This document shows, in pieces, positions 14,486 through 21,945 of a DNA stretch of 24,158 nt. This stretch comes from CAZYAK01 sp964645935 (GTDB lineage Bacteria > Patescibacteriota > Gracilibacteria > Peribacterales > Peribacteraceae). The DNA lies in NCBI GenBank assembly GCA_964645935.1, contig CAZYAK010000018.1:1-24158 (forward strand), given 5' to 3'. Each line of letters starts with the position of its first letter. The stretch's first letter is position 1. The position numbers and the translations under genes are program-made. The notes beneath the pieces were generated by a model. The model made no database searches. It was not told where the DNA came from and saw nothing but the letters and a program-made list of their open reading frames with translations.

Positions 14486-15787
14486 ATGGGCATCCGCTCC
14501 GTTCTCCTCCGGCGGGTTCCCGCGCTCCTCCTGGGGGCGACGCTCGCGTTCACTCCCGCGTTGCCGACCTTCGCGGCGGGTACGCTTGTGATCTCCTTTC
14601 GCCCGCACTGCGAGAAGGAGAAGCCCGAGGAGTGCCCGGCGTTCGAGACCTTGGATCCCACCGCACTTCAAACACCCACGCTCAAGCCCGGCGAAACGCT
14701 GGATCTCGACATCATCCTCACCAATGCGGTCCAGAATCCCGTGCGCCGCGTGCGCGCGTGGTTGTCGTACGACCCCCAGATCCTGGAAGGCGTGGAAATC
14801 ACCGCGGGCCCCACCATCAAGACGCCACTCCCGGGCGAGGTGAGCTTCTCCCCTGCCGATGGACTGGCGCGCATCGGCTTCGTAAAGTCCGGCGAGGTGC
14901 TCAAGGAGAAATTCATCGTAGTGGCGCGTGTGCGCTTTACGGTGAAAGAGGGAGCCAAGGGCCGCTCGCCGATCAGCTTCTACGATCCTAAGGAGAATAC
15001 CAGTGGCCACGTCTACGTCATTAACACCGATACGCAGAACCTGCTCGTGCAGCCGCTCGTCTCCCTCGTCACAGTCCATGCGGCCGCCGGGGACACGCCT
15101 GCACCCGCCGTCGCGTCGTCCGAGCCCTCCACCGCTCCCACATCCAGCACGCCCACCGCGCCTGTCACCCAAGCCTCGTCTGCCGCGCTCGCGGTTGCCG
15201 CCGCATCCTCGCAGCCCACTCAGGTCGCCGGAGCGTCTTCCGCTGCGCGCTCCTCGGCCGCCCCCGTTCCCGTGGCCTTCCCGTTGCTACAGGTGCAAAA
15301 CGTACGGATCACCACCAGGGACTCGTCCATGTTCGTGGCCTGGGAGGCGCTGCGCACCACGCAGCTCAAGGGCTACAATCTCTATTATGGCACGCAGCAG
15401 GGCCGCTACATCCAGCGACGCAGTCTGGGGCCCACTATCAGCTCCGCCGAGATTCCAAACCTCGCCACAGGCGTTACGTACTACGCCGCCGTCCGCGCCG
15501 TAAACGCGCAGGACCAGGAGAGTGCCTTCAGCCAGGAGGTGGGTGTCTCTATTGGCGATCCCAAATCCGCCACCACCCCTCTAGCCGTCGCGCAGGGCGG
15601 TACGACCCGCTCGGCCGCCGCCCCGGTGAACCCCGTCACCACCGGGAGCGCCGCCACACTGGTGCCCGGCGAGGCCGGATTGCCCGAGGACGTGGCTCCG
15701 TTCCTCGTGGCCGCCGCCGTGGTAGGCGCGCTCTTCGCCTTCCGCCGCCAGGCCATCGCCCTTCCCACTACGCATGACCGAGATTGA
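14486..15787 (+). CDS. secreted cohesin-FnIII protein with C-terminal membrane anchor
   Basis: This 433-aa protein has a signal peptide (1-31). A cohesin-like beta domain follows (about 62-198): LKPGETLDLDIILTN, then WLSYDPQILEGVEI, then VVARVRFTVKEGAKG with SPISFYD, the order seen in cohesins. A Ser/Ala/Thr/Pro-rich linker spans 200-262. A fibronectin type III domain (about 266-357) includes the GYNLYYGT and YYAAVRAVN strands. A second linker leads to a C-terminal tail of LPEDVAPF, a hydrophobic helix (402-420) and FRRQ, which resembles a sorting signal or membrane anchor. It is translated directly after the dockerin gene (6-nt gap) and overlaps the next gene by 14 nt, so the three are cotranscribed. 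It probably binds the dockerin at the cell surface. Affinity and partner are inferred. Confidence 0.85.
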   Translation: MGIRSVLLRRVPALLLGATLAFTPALPTFAAGTLVISFRPHCEKEKPEECPAFETLDPTALQTPTLKPGETLDLDIILTNAVQNPVRRVRAWLSYDPQILEGVEITAGPTIKTPLPGEVSFSPADGLARIGFVKSGEVLKEKFIVVARVRFTVKEGAKGRSPISFYDPKENTSGHVYVINTDTQNLLVQPLVSLVTVHAAAGDTPAPAVASSEPSTAPTSSTPTAPVTQASSAALAVAAASSQPTQVAGASSAARSSAAPVPVAFPLLQVQNVRITTRDSSMFVAWEALRTTQLKGYNLYYGTQQGRYIQRRSLGPTISSAEIPNLATGVTYYAAVRAVNAQDQESAFSQEVGVSIGDPKSATTPLAVAQGGTTRSAAAPVNPVTTGSAATLVPGEAGLPEDVAPFLVAAAVVGALFAFRRQAIALPTTHDRD

Positions 15788-16868
15788 CCCCCGCTGGCGT
15801 TCCACGTCATCCGATGTTCCCGCTTCCCCGGGATCTGCGCACGTGACGATCCGCGGCGCGGGGCCCTCCTTCGCCGGCGTCTCCCGCACGCCCGCCGCCG
15901 TGGTGGGTATCGTGCTCGTCGTGGCCGTGGGCTTCTTGGCTATGAGCGGCTGGACCTCGCTCCTCGGCCAGGCCGTGACCGGTGCCAACGAGGTGATCAT
16001 TCGCCTCACGTCCCAGGGCCCAGATCCCAAGGACGTCGAAGTACCCGGCGGCTCCGTAATCGCCTTCATCAACGAGACGGAGACGGCGCAGATCCTTCAG
16101 TCTGAGACGTTGCGCGACAAAGACAACAAGCTGCTGTACACCGCTGCCATCTTCCCGGGATCCCGAGTAACCTTTGACGTGGCAGCAGGCCCCGTGCCCG
16201 GCGACCCCCCCAAGCACAACTACGCGTCCATTACGGACCCCATCATCGCCGGGACCGTCGCCGTCGTCCCCCGTGCCCGTTCGTCCGCTAAGGCCATATT
16301 CGGCGGCACCGACGGCATCGACCTCCCGGGCCTCGGCAACGGCCGCTCCGGCTCCAACACCACACGCTCCCGCTCTTCCGCCACGGCCTCCATCGCCCAG
16401 ACCCCGCCCGTGCAGGTATCCGTTTCCGGTGAGGAAGTGAGTGGCACATCCGCCTCGGTTGCCACGAAGGCCGACGTACCCGCCTCGTCCGCGGCTCCTC
16501 TGGCCGCACGCTCGTCGGCCGCAGCAGTCGTCGTCACTACGGTCACGCCCACCCAGACCGAGCAACCCGCCGACACGACGACCACGACCGCGACTACGAC
16601 TACGACGACGCAAGCATCGGCGTCCGACCTCATTCCGTTCAACCCCTACACCGTCGACTCTCGCGGCTCCAGCGTCATCCCCACAGCCACGACGAGCGGG
16701 AACAAGGCCTCCTCGAAGTCCGGGACGATGAGTACCACGGCGTCCGTGCACACCGGGCCACGCGCTCCGAGTCAGCCCAGCTCCGGACCGGAGGTGTGGA
16801 TCGCGCTCGCGCTGAGCGCCAGCGCCGTGCCGCTGCTCCATCGCCGCACGCTCAAGGCGTACCGCTAA
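15774..16868 (+). CDS. membrane-anchored cupredoxin-like protein lacking copper ligands
   Basis: This 364-aa protein has a membrane segment at 41-58, then a domain (about 72-165) that follows the small blue-copper fold: PKDVEVPGGSVIAFINET, then a PGSRVTFDV strand, then HNYASITDPIIAGTVAVV. The expected copper-binding His, Cys and His fall on Q106, A151 and T154, and the Met position is Ile, so it should not bind copper. Residues 165-335 are Ser/Thr/Ala-rich, with a Thr tract (about 268-279), like an extended and possibly glycosylated stalk. The C-terminus is SSGPE, a hydrophobic helix (341-355) and HRR, a sorting-signal-like tail. Its start overlaps the end of the cohesin gene by 14 nt, implying coupled translation. 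Its stop abuts the stop of the convergent aldehyde dehydrogenase. Confidence 0.78.
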   Translation: MTEIDPRWRSTSSDVPASPGSAHVTIRGAGPSFAGVSRTPAAVVGIVLVVAVGFLAMSGWTSLLGQAVTGANEVIIRLTSQGPDPKDVEVPGGSVIAFINETETAQILQSETLRDKDNKLLYTAAIFPGSRVTFDVAAGPVPGDPPKHNYASITDPIIAGTVAVVPRARSSAKAIFGGTDGIDLPGLGNGRSGSNTTRSRSSATASIAQTPPVQVSVSGEEVSGTSASVATKADVPASSAAPLAARSSAAAVVVTTVTPTQTEQPADTTTTTATTTTTTQASASDLIPFNPYTVDSRGSSVIPTATTSGNKASSKSGTMSTTASVHTGPRAPSQPSSGPEVWIALALSASAVPLLHRRTLKAYR

Positions 16869-18296
16869 TCAGAAGGTAGACGGGTACACCATGACCTTGG
16901 GTTCCAGCATGTCTTCCATCGCGTAGCGAACACCCTCACGTCCAAGGCCAGACATCTTCACGCCGCCATAGGGCATGTGGTCCACGCGGAAGGACGGCAC
17001 ATCACCCACCACGAGCCCTCCTACCTCCAGCCGGTTGAACGCACGCTGGATGGCGCCGAAGTCGTGACTGAGGATGCCACATTGCAGCCCAAACACGGAA
17101 TCGTTGACGCGGTCGATCGCCTTGTCCACAGACGCAACCTTTTCCAGAATTGCGACCGGCCCGAACACCTCGTCGCATGAGAGCTTCATGTTCGGCTGCA
17201 CGCCTTCCAGGAGGGCGGGCATCACCGCGTTGCCGACGGCCGTACCGCCGCAGAGTAGTGTGGCGCCGTTCTGCACGGCCTCATCGATCCATGCGAGCAC
17301 GCGGTCGCGGTTATGGGCATCGATCAGCGGGGCGACCGTGGTCGCTTCGTCCATCGGATCGCCCGCTTTGAGTTTCTGCGCCGCTTCCACGAGCCGGCGC
17401 TTGAACTCGTCGTAGACGGCCTCGTGGCAGAAAATGCGCTGCACAGAGATGCACGACTGCCCGGCCTGCGTAAACGCGCCCGCCACGGTGCGGGAGATGG
17501 CCCAGTCCCAATCGCGCACATCCTTGTCCACGATGAGACCAGCGTTGCCGCCCAGCTCTAAGACGACCTTTTTCATCCCCGCTTGCGCCTTCATTTTCCA
17601 CCCAACAGGGCCAGAACCTGTAAAACTGAGCAGCTTGATGCGGTCGTCTTCGACGAGCAACTGCCCCGCCTCGCGCCCGCACGGAATGCAACTGAATGCG
17701 CCTTTGGGCCACGCGGTCTCGGCGATGAGTTCGGCTAGCAGCAAGCCCGTGAGCGGCGTCTTGGACGCGGGCTTGAGTACGATGGGGCACCCCGCGGCAA
17801 TGGCCGGAGCCACCTTATGCGCGGCAAGATTGAGCGGAAAGTTAAATGGCGCGATACCCGCCACTACACCAATGGGAAACTTGCGCACAAGAATGCGGCG
17901 CCCGGCGGCGGACGGCACGATGCCCGCGTCGTAGGCCTCACCGTGGACTTTCCAGGCTTCGCCCGCGGCTATCTGAAACGTGGAGATGGCGCGTGCCGCC
18001 TCGATGCGGGCTTCTTTGATGGTTTTGCCATTCTCGGTGGTGAGCGCCTGAGCGAACTCCTCCGCGCGCTCGCCCATGCGGCGGGCGATGTGCGTCAGCA
18101 CCGCGCCACGCACGTGCGGCTCCAGTGCGCGGGTCTCCGTGAGCGACACCTCCGCGGCCGCGATGGCCTGTTCCACCTCCGCTTTGCCGCCCTGCGCGAC
18201 GATAGCCACGACGGATCCGTCGTAGGGGCTCTTCACCTCCAGGATAGAATCCGTCAGGAGGAAGGTTCCGGCGAGGTAGAGCGGTTTAGGATGCAT
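16869..18296 (-). CDS. NAD(P)-dependent aldehyde dehydrogenase
   Basis: ALDH-superfamily enzyme of 475 aa that oxidises an aldehyde to a carboxylate. All catalytic features are present: the oxyanion Asn in PFNFP (N152), the cofactor-binding Lys in LKPASKTP (K175), the FTGSGPVG loop (about 225-232), the general base Glu in LELGG (E247) and the nucleophile Cys in GQSCISVQR (C282). The motifs resemble the branch that includes lactaldehyde, succinate-semialdehyde and non-phosphorylating glyceraldehyde-3-phosphate dehydrogenases, but the substrate cannot be fixed from sequence. It lies 32 nt downstream of the acetolactate synthase gene on the same strand, likely one operon. A TAGGCT six bases before its ATG could be a secondary leaderless promoter. 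Confidence 0.92.
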   Translation of the reverse strand: MHPKPLYLAGTFLLTDSILEVKSPYDGSVVAIVAQGGKAEVEQAIAAAEVSLTETRALEPHVRGAVLTHIARRMGERAEEFAQALTTENGKTIKEARIEAARAISTFQIAAGEAWKVHGEAYDAGIVPSAAGRRILVRKFPIGVVAGIAPFNFPLNLAAHKVAPAIAAGCPIVLKPASKTPLTGLLLAELIAETAWPKGAFSCIPCGREAGQLLVEDDRIKLLSFTGSGPVGWKMKAQAGMKKVVLELGGNAGLIVDKDVRDWDWAISRTVAGAFTQAGQSCISVQRIFCHEAVYDEFKRRLVEAAQKLKAGDPMDEATTVAPLIDAHNRDRVLAWIDEAVQNGATLLCGGTAVGNAVMPALLEGVQPNMKLSCDEVFGPVAILEKVASVDKAIDRVNDSVFGLQCGILSHDFGAIQRAFNRLEVGGLVVGDVPSFRVDHMPYGGVKMSGLGREGVRYAMEDMLEPKVMVYPSTF

Positions 18297-18302
18297 GCTC
18301 AG

Positions 18303-18308
18303 AGCCTA
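18303..18308 (-). promoter_or_regulatory. possible internal -10 element before the aldehyde dehydrogenase
   Basis: TAGGCT on the minus strand ends six bases before the ATG at 18296, the spacing seen at other starts in this window. The -35 position is poor. Confidence 0.3.
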
Positions 18309-18328
18309 CTACGCCCTCGGCCCCGGGA

Positions 18329-19972
18329 CTACACCGGGCAGACCAGTTTTTCTAGCTCCTCGTTGAACACGCGCAGGTTCTCGGAGTAGTCGATGGGACA
18401 CTCCACGAGCTTCACGCCGGGCTCGGAGAAGGATTGTTCCAGGAGGACCTTAAGGTCCTCCGTCTTCTCCACGCGGTACCCCTTAGCACCGTACGCTTCG
18501 GCATACTTCACAAAGTCGGGATTACCCAACTGCATGCCGAAATCGGCGTAGCCCATGTTGGCCTGCTTCCAGCGGATAAAGCCGTAGGCGTTGTCGTTGA
18601 GAATAAGAACCGTGACGTTCATCTTGAGACGCACGGCTGTCTCCAGTTCCTGGCTGTTCATCATGAAGCCTCCGTCGCCGCAGACGGCGAGGACGCGCTT
18701 CTTGGGGTGCAGCATATGCACGGCCATCGCCACAGGCAGGCCCGCACCCATAGTGGCCAAGGCGTTGTCCACGAGCATCGTGAGCGGAGAATACGTGGGA
18801 TAGCAGCGCGCAAACCAGATCTTGTAGATGCCGTTGTCCAGCGACACCACGTCCTCGCGACCCATGACGGACCGCACGTCTGCAACGATGCGCTGCGGGA
18901 TGAGCGGGAAGCGGGAATCGGTGTCGTGATCATGCAGATGCTGGACCAGAAAATCCTTGAGGCGCTTCACTTCTGCGGCGCGTGACGGGGCGGGCGTGAA
19001 CCCTTCGGCCAGTGCCTCCAGCGACTTGCGCAGGTCGCCGACGAGCGAGCAACGGGGATTGTAGAACTCGTCGCTGCGCGGAGAGACGGCGTTTACGTGA
19101 ATGATGGTCTTCTTTCCCTCCGGGTTCCACACGCGCGGCGGATGCTCCACGATGTCGTAGCCAAGCGTGATGACGAGGTCCGCCCGTTCCAAGCCACAGT
19201 GCACATAGTCTCGTTTATGAATGCCGGTGGCGAAGAGCGAGCAGGGATGATCATCCCGTAAGACTCCCTTGCCCATCTGCGTGGAGACGACGGGAATGCC
19301 CGTGCGGTCCGCAAACGCCGTGAGCGCCTCCGACACGCCGGTGCGGTTGGCGCCACCGCTCACGATGAGGAATGGACGCCTGGCGGTTTTGAGAAGCACC
19401 TTGGCCTCGTCTACATAGGTCTGGTCCGGCGCCGGAGCCTGGATGGGCATGCGGCGGTGGACGGGCATGTCGGTGGTCTCTTCTCCCGCCACGTCCTCCG
19501 GCAGCTCCACGTGCGTAGCGCCCGGACGCTCGCTCTCCGCGAGATGCACGGCGTCGTGCACGACCGACACAACCTTGCGCGGTGCCGTGATGATGCGCGC
19601 AGACTTGGTAAGCGGGCGCATCATGTCTGGTACATCGACGATCTGAAACGCGCCCTGCCAGTTTTCGCGCAGGCCCTTCTGGCCGGTGATCGCGAGAAGC
19701 GGAAAGCCGCAAAGCTGTGCGTGCGCGATACCGGTGACGAGGTTGGTGGCACCGGGCCCGAGCGTGGCCAAACACACTCCCGCCTTGCCGGTGAAGCGGC
19801 CGAACGTGGCGGCCATAAATGCCGCAGCTTGCTCGTGGCGCGTCACCACGAGTTGGATCTTGGAGGTACGGAGACTGTCGAGTAGATCAAGGTTCTCCTC
19901 GCCTGGCACGCCAAAAACGTGGGTGACGCCCTCCTCCTCCAATTGCCGGACGAACAGATCGGATGCGCGCAC
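18329..19972 (-). CDS. alsS: acetolactate synthase, catabolic (AlsS/BudB) type
   Basis: Thiamine-diphosphate enzyme of 547 aa that condenses two pyruvates to acetolactate. The N-terminal pyrimidine-binding domain has HVFGVPGEENLDLLDSL, the catalytic Glu in RHEQAAAFMA (E47) and LATLGPGATNLVTGIAHAQL. The IVDVPDMMRPLTKSA segment is typical of AlsS/BudB. The central domain (about 190-330) is followed by the diphosphate-binding domain with GDGGFMMNSQELETA and NDNAYG (about 432-464). The start is a GTG at 19972. No regulatory small subunit (ilvH/N) or ketol-acid reductoisomerase is nearby, which favours a catabolic role leading to acetoin over branched-chain amino-acid synthesis. An acetolactate decarboxylase gene is also not in the window. 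Cotranscribed with the aldehyde dehydrogenase. Confidence 0.88.
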   Translation of the reverse strand: MRASDLFVRQLEEEGVTHVFGVPGEENLDLLDSLRTSKIQLVVTRHEQAAAFMAATFGRFTGKAGVCLATLGPGATNLVTGIAHAQLCGFPLLAITGQKGLRENWQGAFQIVDVPDMMRPLTKSARIITAPRKVVSVVHDAVHLAESERPGATHVELPEDVAGEETTDMPVHRRMPIQAPAPDQTYVDEAKVLLKTARRPFLIVSGGANRTGVSEALTAFADRTGIPVVSTQMGKGVLRDDHPCSLFATGIHKRDYVHCGLERADLVITLGYDIVEHPPRVWNPEGKKTIIHVNAVSPRSDEFYNPRCSLVGDLRKSLEALAEGFTPAPSRAAEVKRLKDFLVQHLHDHDTDSRFPLIPQRIVADVRSVMGREDVVSLDNGIYKIWFARCYPTYSPLTMLVDNALATMGAGLPVAMAVHMLHPKKRVLAVCGDGGFMMNSQELETAVRLKMNVTVLILNDNAYGFIRWKQANMGYADFGMQLGNPDFVKYAEAYGAKGYRVEKTEDLKVLLEQSFSEPGVKLVECPIDYSENLRVFNEELEKLVCPV

Positions 19973-19978
19973 GGACAG

Positions 19979-20007
19979 ACTCTACCGAGGGCGCCGTGCT
20001 CCTACAA
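19979..20007 (-). promoter_or_regulatory. leaderless-type promoter of the acetolactate synthase operon
   Basis: On the minus strand TTGTAG (20002-20007), a 17-bp spacer and TAGAGT (19979-19984). The -10 ends six bases before the GTG start at 19972. It begins directly after the terminator of the preceding gene. Confidence 0.5.
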
Positions 20008-20014
20008 GAACGCC

Positions 20015-20035
20015 AAAAAGCCTCCGCGAGGAGGC
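20015..20035 (-). terminator. rho-independent terminator of the small secreted protein gene
   Basis: On the minus strand GCCTCC, loop TCGC, GGAGGC, then TTTTT. It is a perfect 6-bp GC stem with a T-tract 26 nt after the stop codon at 20061. It insulates the acetolactate synthase promoter from upstream transcription. Confidence 0.85.
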
Positions 20036-20060
20036 CCTTCGGGACGGATGTATTGAGTGA

Positions 20061-20498
20061 TTACTGGTCGTTGGCCTCCCCGGCGGACTCCACAGCCGTT
20101 TCGGTTGCGGCACCCTTGCAGGCCTTCACGCTCTGGCGGAACGCCTTCCACGCGGACTTCCGGGTATCGTTCCAAGACTTCACGGTGACCTTCTTGGACG
20201 ACCTAAACGTGGTCCATGCTGCCTTGACGGCCGTGCGCCGGGCAGCGGCCTCGGTGGTGCCCCAGGCGCTGGCGAGAGCGGCCTTCCGGATGTCGTACGC
20301 AGAGGTCATTCCTGACGCGTAGCTACTCCACGCGGACATCAATGCAGACTCGCGGGTTGCGACATAGCCTTGCACACAGACGATATCGACGTTCCCGCCT
20401 GCGGAGGAGGACGAGGAATACGCGGGGATAGCAAACGCGGGCGTCACAAACGTAAACAGGGAGACGGCCGCCGCGCCGAGGACGAGCTTGCTCTTCAT
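20061..20498 (-). CDS. small secreted helical protein of unknown function
   Basis: This 145-aa protein starts at the ATG at 20498, which gives a clear signal peptide (MKSKLVLGAAAVSLFTFVTPAFA). The frame is open further upstream to 20654, but that extension overlaps the SLH-CAP gene and precedes the signal peptide. The mature part begins with a Ser-rich stretch, then repeats of an Ala/Trp pattern (SAWSSYASGM, SAWGTTEAAA, AAWTTFRSSKK, SAWKAFRQS), suggesting amphipathic helices. Single cysteines near the start and end (VDIVCVQG, KACKG) could pair. I do not recognise a family. It lies 73 nt after the SLH-CAP gene on the same strand, with a weak TATGCT at 20528-20533, and ends in a good terminator. 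Confidence 0.78.
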   Translation of the reverse strand: MKSKLVLGAAAVSLFTFVTPAFAIPAYSSSSSAGGNVDIVCVQGYVATRESALMSAWSSYASGMTSAYDIRKAALASAWGTTEAAARRTAVKAAWTTFRSSKKVTVKSWNDTRKSAWKAFRQSVKACKGAATETAVESAGEANDQ

Positions 20499-20571
20499 AA
20501 GTGGGAAGGGAGGAATGAAGCTTTGCAAGCATACACCCGTTCGGCTGATCTGGACGGATATGTTGGGGTGT

Positions 20572-21750
20572 TCACAGACAAACCGGAGCCGGATTCGAGA
20601 CAATCTCCGTCCCGTAGTGGACGGTGATGTAGTACCTCCCGGTACCAGGGCCAACCACGATGCCCACGCCGACCTCCTTGAATTTCCCGTTCATGATGCT
20701 GTTGTAGTGCGGACGGTACTCCTTCCCTTTCTCCGACATGAAGAAGTCAAACGTGCTGCGAATGCTGCCGACGAGATCGTCGGTGCAGTCTGCATCGCGG
20801 CAGGAGTAGTGGCCGTAGCCGATATTCTCGGTAAAGGTCATGCGCGCGTCGTTGCGGAACTCCAGATCCTGCCCCTCAAACCAGCTCACCATGCGCGGGT
20901 AGTCGTAGTACGAGGTTTGACCGGCGCGCTTGTGGGTGATGGTGCCGCTCGCTTGCGCCTGACGGGACCAAAGAAGCGCGGTGCGTTGCAGCTGGCGGTG
21001 CATGGCGTAGGCAAGCAGGCCTTCCGCCTCACGTGCTTCGTTTGTCCACTGGAGCCACATGCGCTCGGCCTCCTGTACATCTGCCGAGGGGATGGACCGG
21101 TCACCCACCTGCTGGCATTTGGAGGTAAGCAGGTCATCGAGCTTCGGGCGCGCAAGATCGCGCTTGCCCTCGCGTAGGCGCCAGAGCATCTCTGCAAACT
21201 CCCCGCGCATGACGGTCTGCCCGAGGTTCCCCAGGCTCAACGGGACGGCGCCGTGCTCAATAAGGTATGCGATGGCAGAGCGATACCAAGGTGTCTCTGA
21301 CTCCGGTAGTTCTTCCCCGAACACGCGCGCGAGCACAACCGAGGCCTCCGCCAACGTGACCGAGCGGCTCCCCCCAAACGAGCCATCGCCGTAGCCTTTG
21401 ATGATCCCCTTCTCCTTGGCGACGCAGACGCTTTGGGCAAACCAGGCGTCCTTGGGCACATCCGAGAACGTCTTCGTCGGCAACTTCTTGCAATTCTCGC
21501 TCAGCGGATCCCCCCGGGAGGTCACCACGAGTGTGATAAATTCTGCGCGGTTGAGCGAGCGGTACGGACGGAAGCTCCTGTCAGCGTAGCCTCCGAGTAC
21601 TCCGTCAGCCTGCAGGGCCTCGATGGCTTCGCGGTACGTGGTGCCCTCGGTAACGTCGGAGAATCCCGCGGCCTGCGCGGGGACGGATACAGCAAAGAGC
21701 AAGAGGAACGGCACGGCGGCGGACCACGCTCGAGGGGCTCGCGTTCGCAT
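20572..21750 (-). CDS. secreted SLH-CAP protein (SCP/PR1-like, YkwD-type)
   Basis: This 392-aa protein has a signal peptide (1-28, ending PAQAAG) and three SLH repeats (about 29-80, 94-145 and 150-195), with FSDV openings in the first two and the RAEF and TLAEASVVL helices. A CAP domain occupies about 232-390. The CAP motifs are WTNEAREAEGLLAYAM, then H273 in THKRAG, E308 in TENIG, and H348 in HYNSIMN. VGVGIVVG and a final YYITVHYG strand follow. These conserved His and Glu residues form the CAP cavity. SLH plus CAP is a common architecture for bacterial wall-attached proteins of unclear biochemical function. The Cys pairs (around 87/109, 317/322 and a C-terminal Cys) suggest disulfides. The next gene on the strand, 20061-20498, may be cotranscribed. 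Confidence 0.9.
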   Translation of the reverse strand: MRTRAPRAWSAAVPFLLLFAVSVPAQAAGFSDVTEGTTYREAIEALQADGVLGGYADRSFRPYRSLNRAEFITLVVTSRGDPLSENCKKLPTKTFSDVPKDAWFAQSVCVAKEKGIIKGYGDGSFGGSRSVTLAEASVVLARVFGEELPESETPWYRSAIAYLIEHGAVPLSLGNLGQTVMRGEFAEMLWRLREGKRDLARPKLDDLLTSKCQQVGDRSIPSADVQEAERMWLQWTNEAREAEGLLAYAMHRQLQRTALLWSRQAQASGTITHKRAGQTSYYDYPRMVSWFEGQDLEFRNDARMTFTENIGYGHYSCRDADCTDDLVGSIRSTFDFFMSEKGKEYRPHYNSIMNGKFKEVGVGIVVGPGTGRYYITVHYGTEIVSNPAPVCL

Positions 21751-21758
21751 ACCAAGAC

Positions 21759-21764
21759 ACCCTA
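21759..21764 (-). promoter_or_regulatory. possible -10 element of the SLH-CAP gene
   Basis: TAGGGT on the minus strand ends eight bases before the ATG at 21750, preceded by TG. No clear -35 box is visible. Confidence 0.3.
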
Positions 21765-21803
21765 CACCATCATTTTGTCTTGGCGTGAAACTTTCCAGAA
21801 TAA

Positions 21804-21834
21804 AACCATCGGATCCTGGGGGGATCCGATGGTT
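21804..21834 (-). terminator. terminator hairpin with a 13-bp perfect stem
   Basis: Arms 21804-21816 and 21822-21834 are perfectly complementary over 13 bp with a 5-nt loop. On the minus strand the stem runs into TTATTC after two terminal Ts of the stem. On the plus strand no T-tract follows. It would end transcription of the gene at 21946-22245, whose stop is 111 nt upstream, and isolate the SLH-CAP promoter region. Confidence 0.75.
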
Positions 21835-21878
21835 GAAAGACGGAGGGGGGTTTGGTGTGTGTCTGACCGCGACCGCTG

Positions 21879-21891
21879 GGGTGAGTCACCC
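21879..21891. repeat. small palindrome GGGTGA-G-TCACCC
   Basis: A perfect 6-bp inverted repeat around a single G in the region between the stop at 21946 and the terminator. Apart from this and the terminator hairpin, I see nothing recognisable in 21751-21945. Confidence 0.4.
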
Positions 21892-21945
21892 GGAGACGGA
21901 CGAGGGAAAGATCGGAAAAAACAAATCAGTAGCAACGGGATCCTC

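Noticed and set aside
14036..15172. Minus-strand frame over the dockerin and cohesin genes
   Set aside because: The plus strand has the promoter, calcium loops and cohesin motifs. The minus peptide is Gly/Arg-rich shadow.
16567..16614. Trinucleotide-like ACG/ACT tract as a possible microsatellite
   Set aside because: It encodes the Thr tract of a real protein with mixed codons and shows no exact unit repetition.
15807..16841. Minus-strand frame of 344 codons
   Set aside because: It is antisense to the cupredoxin-like gene and is a Gly/Arg-rich low-complexity shadow.
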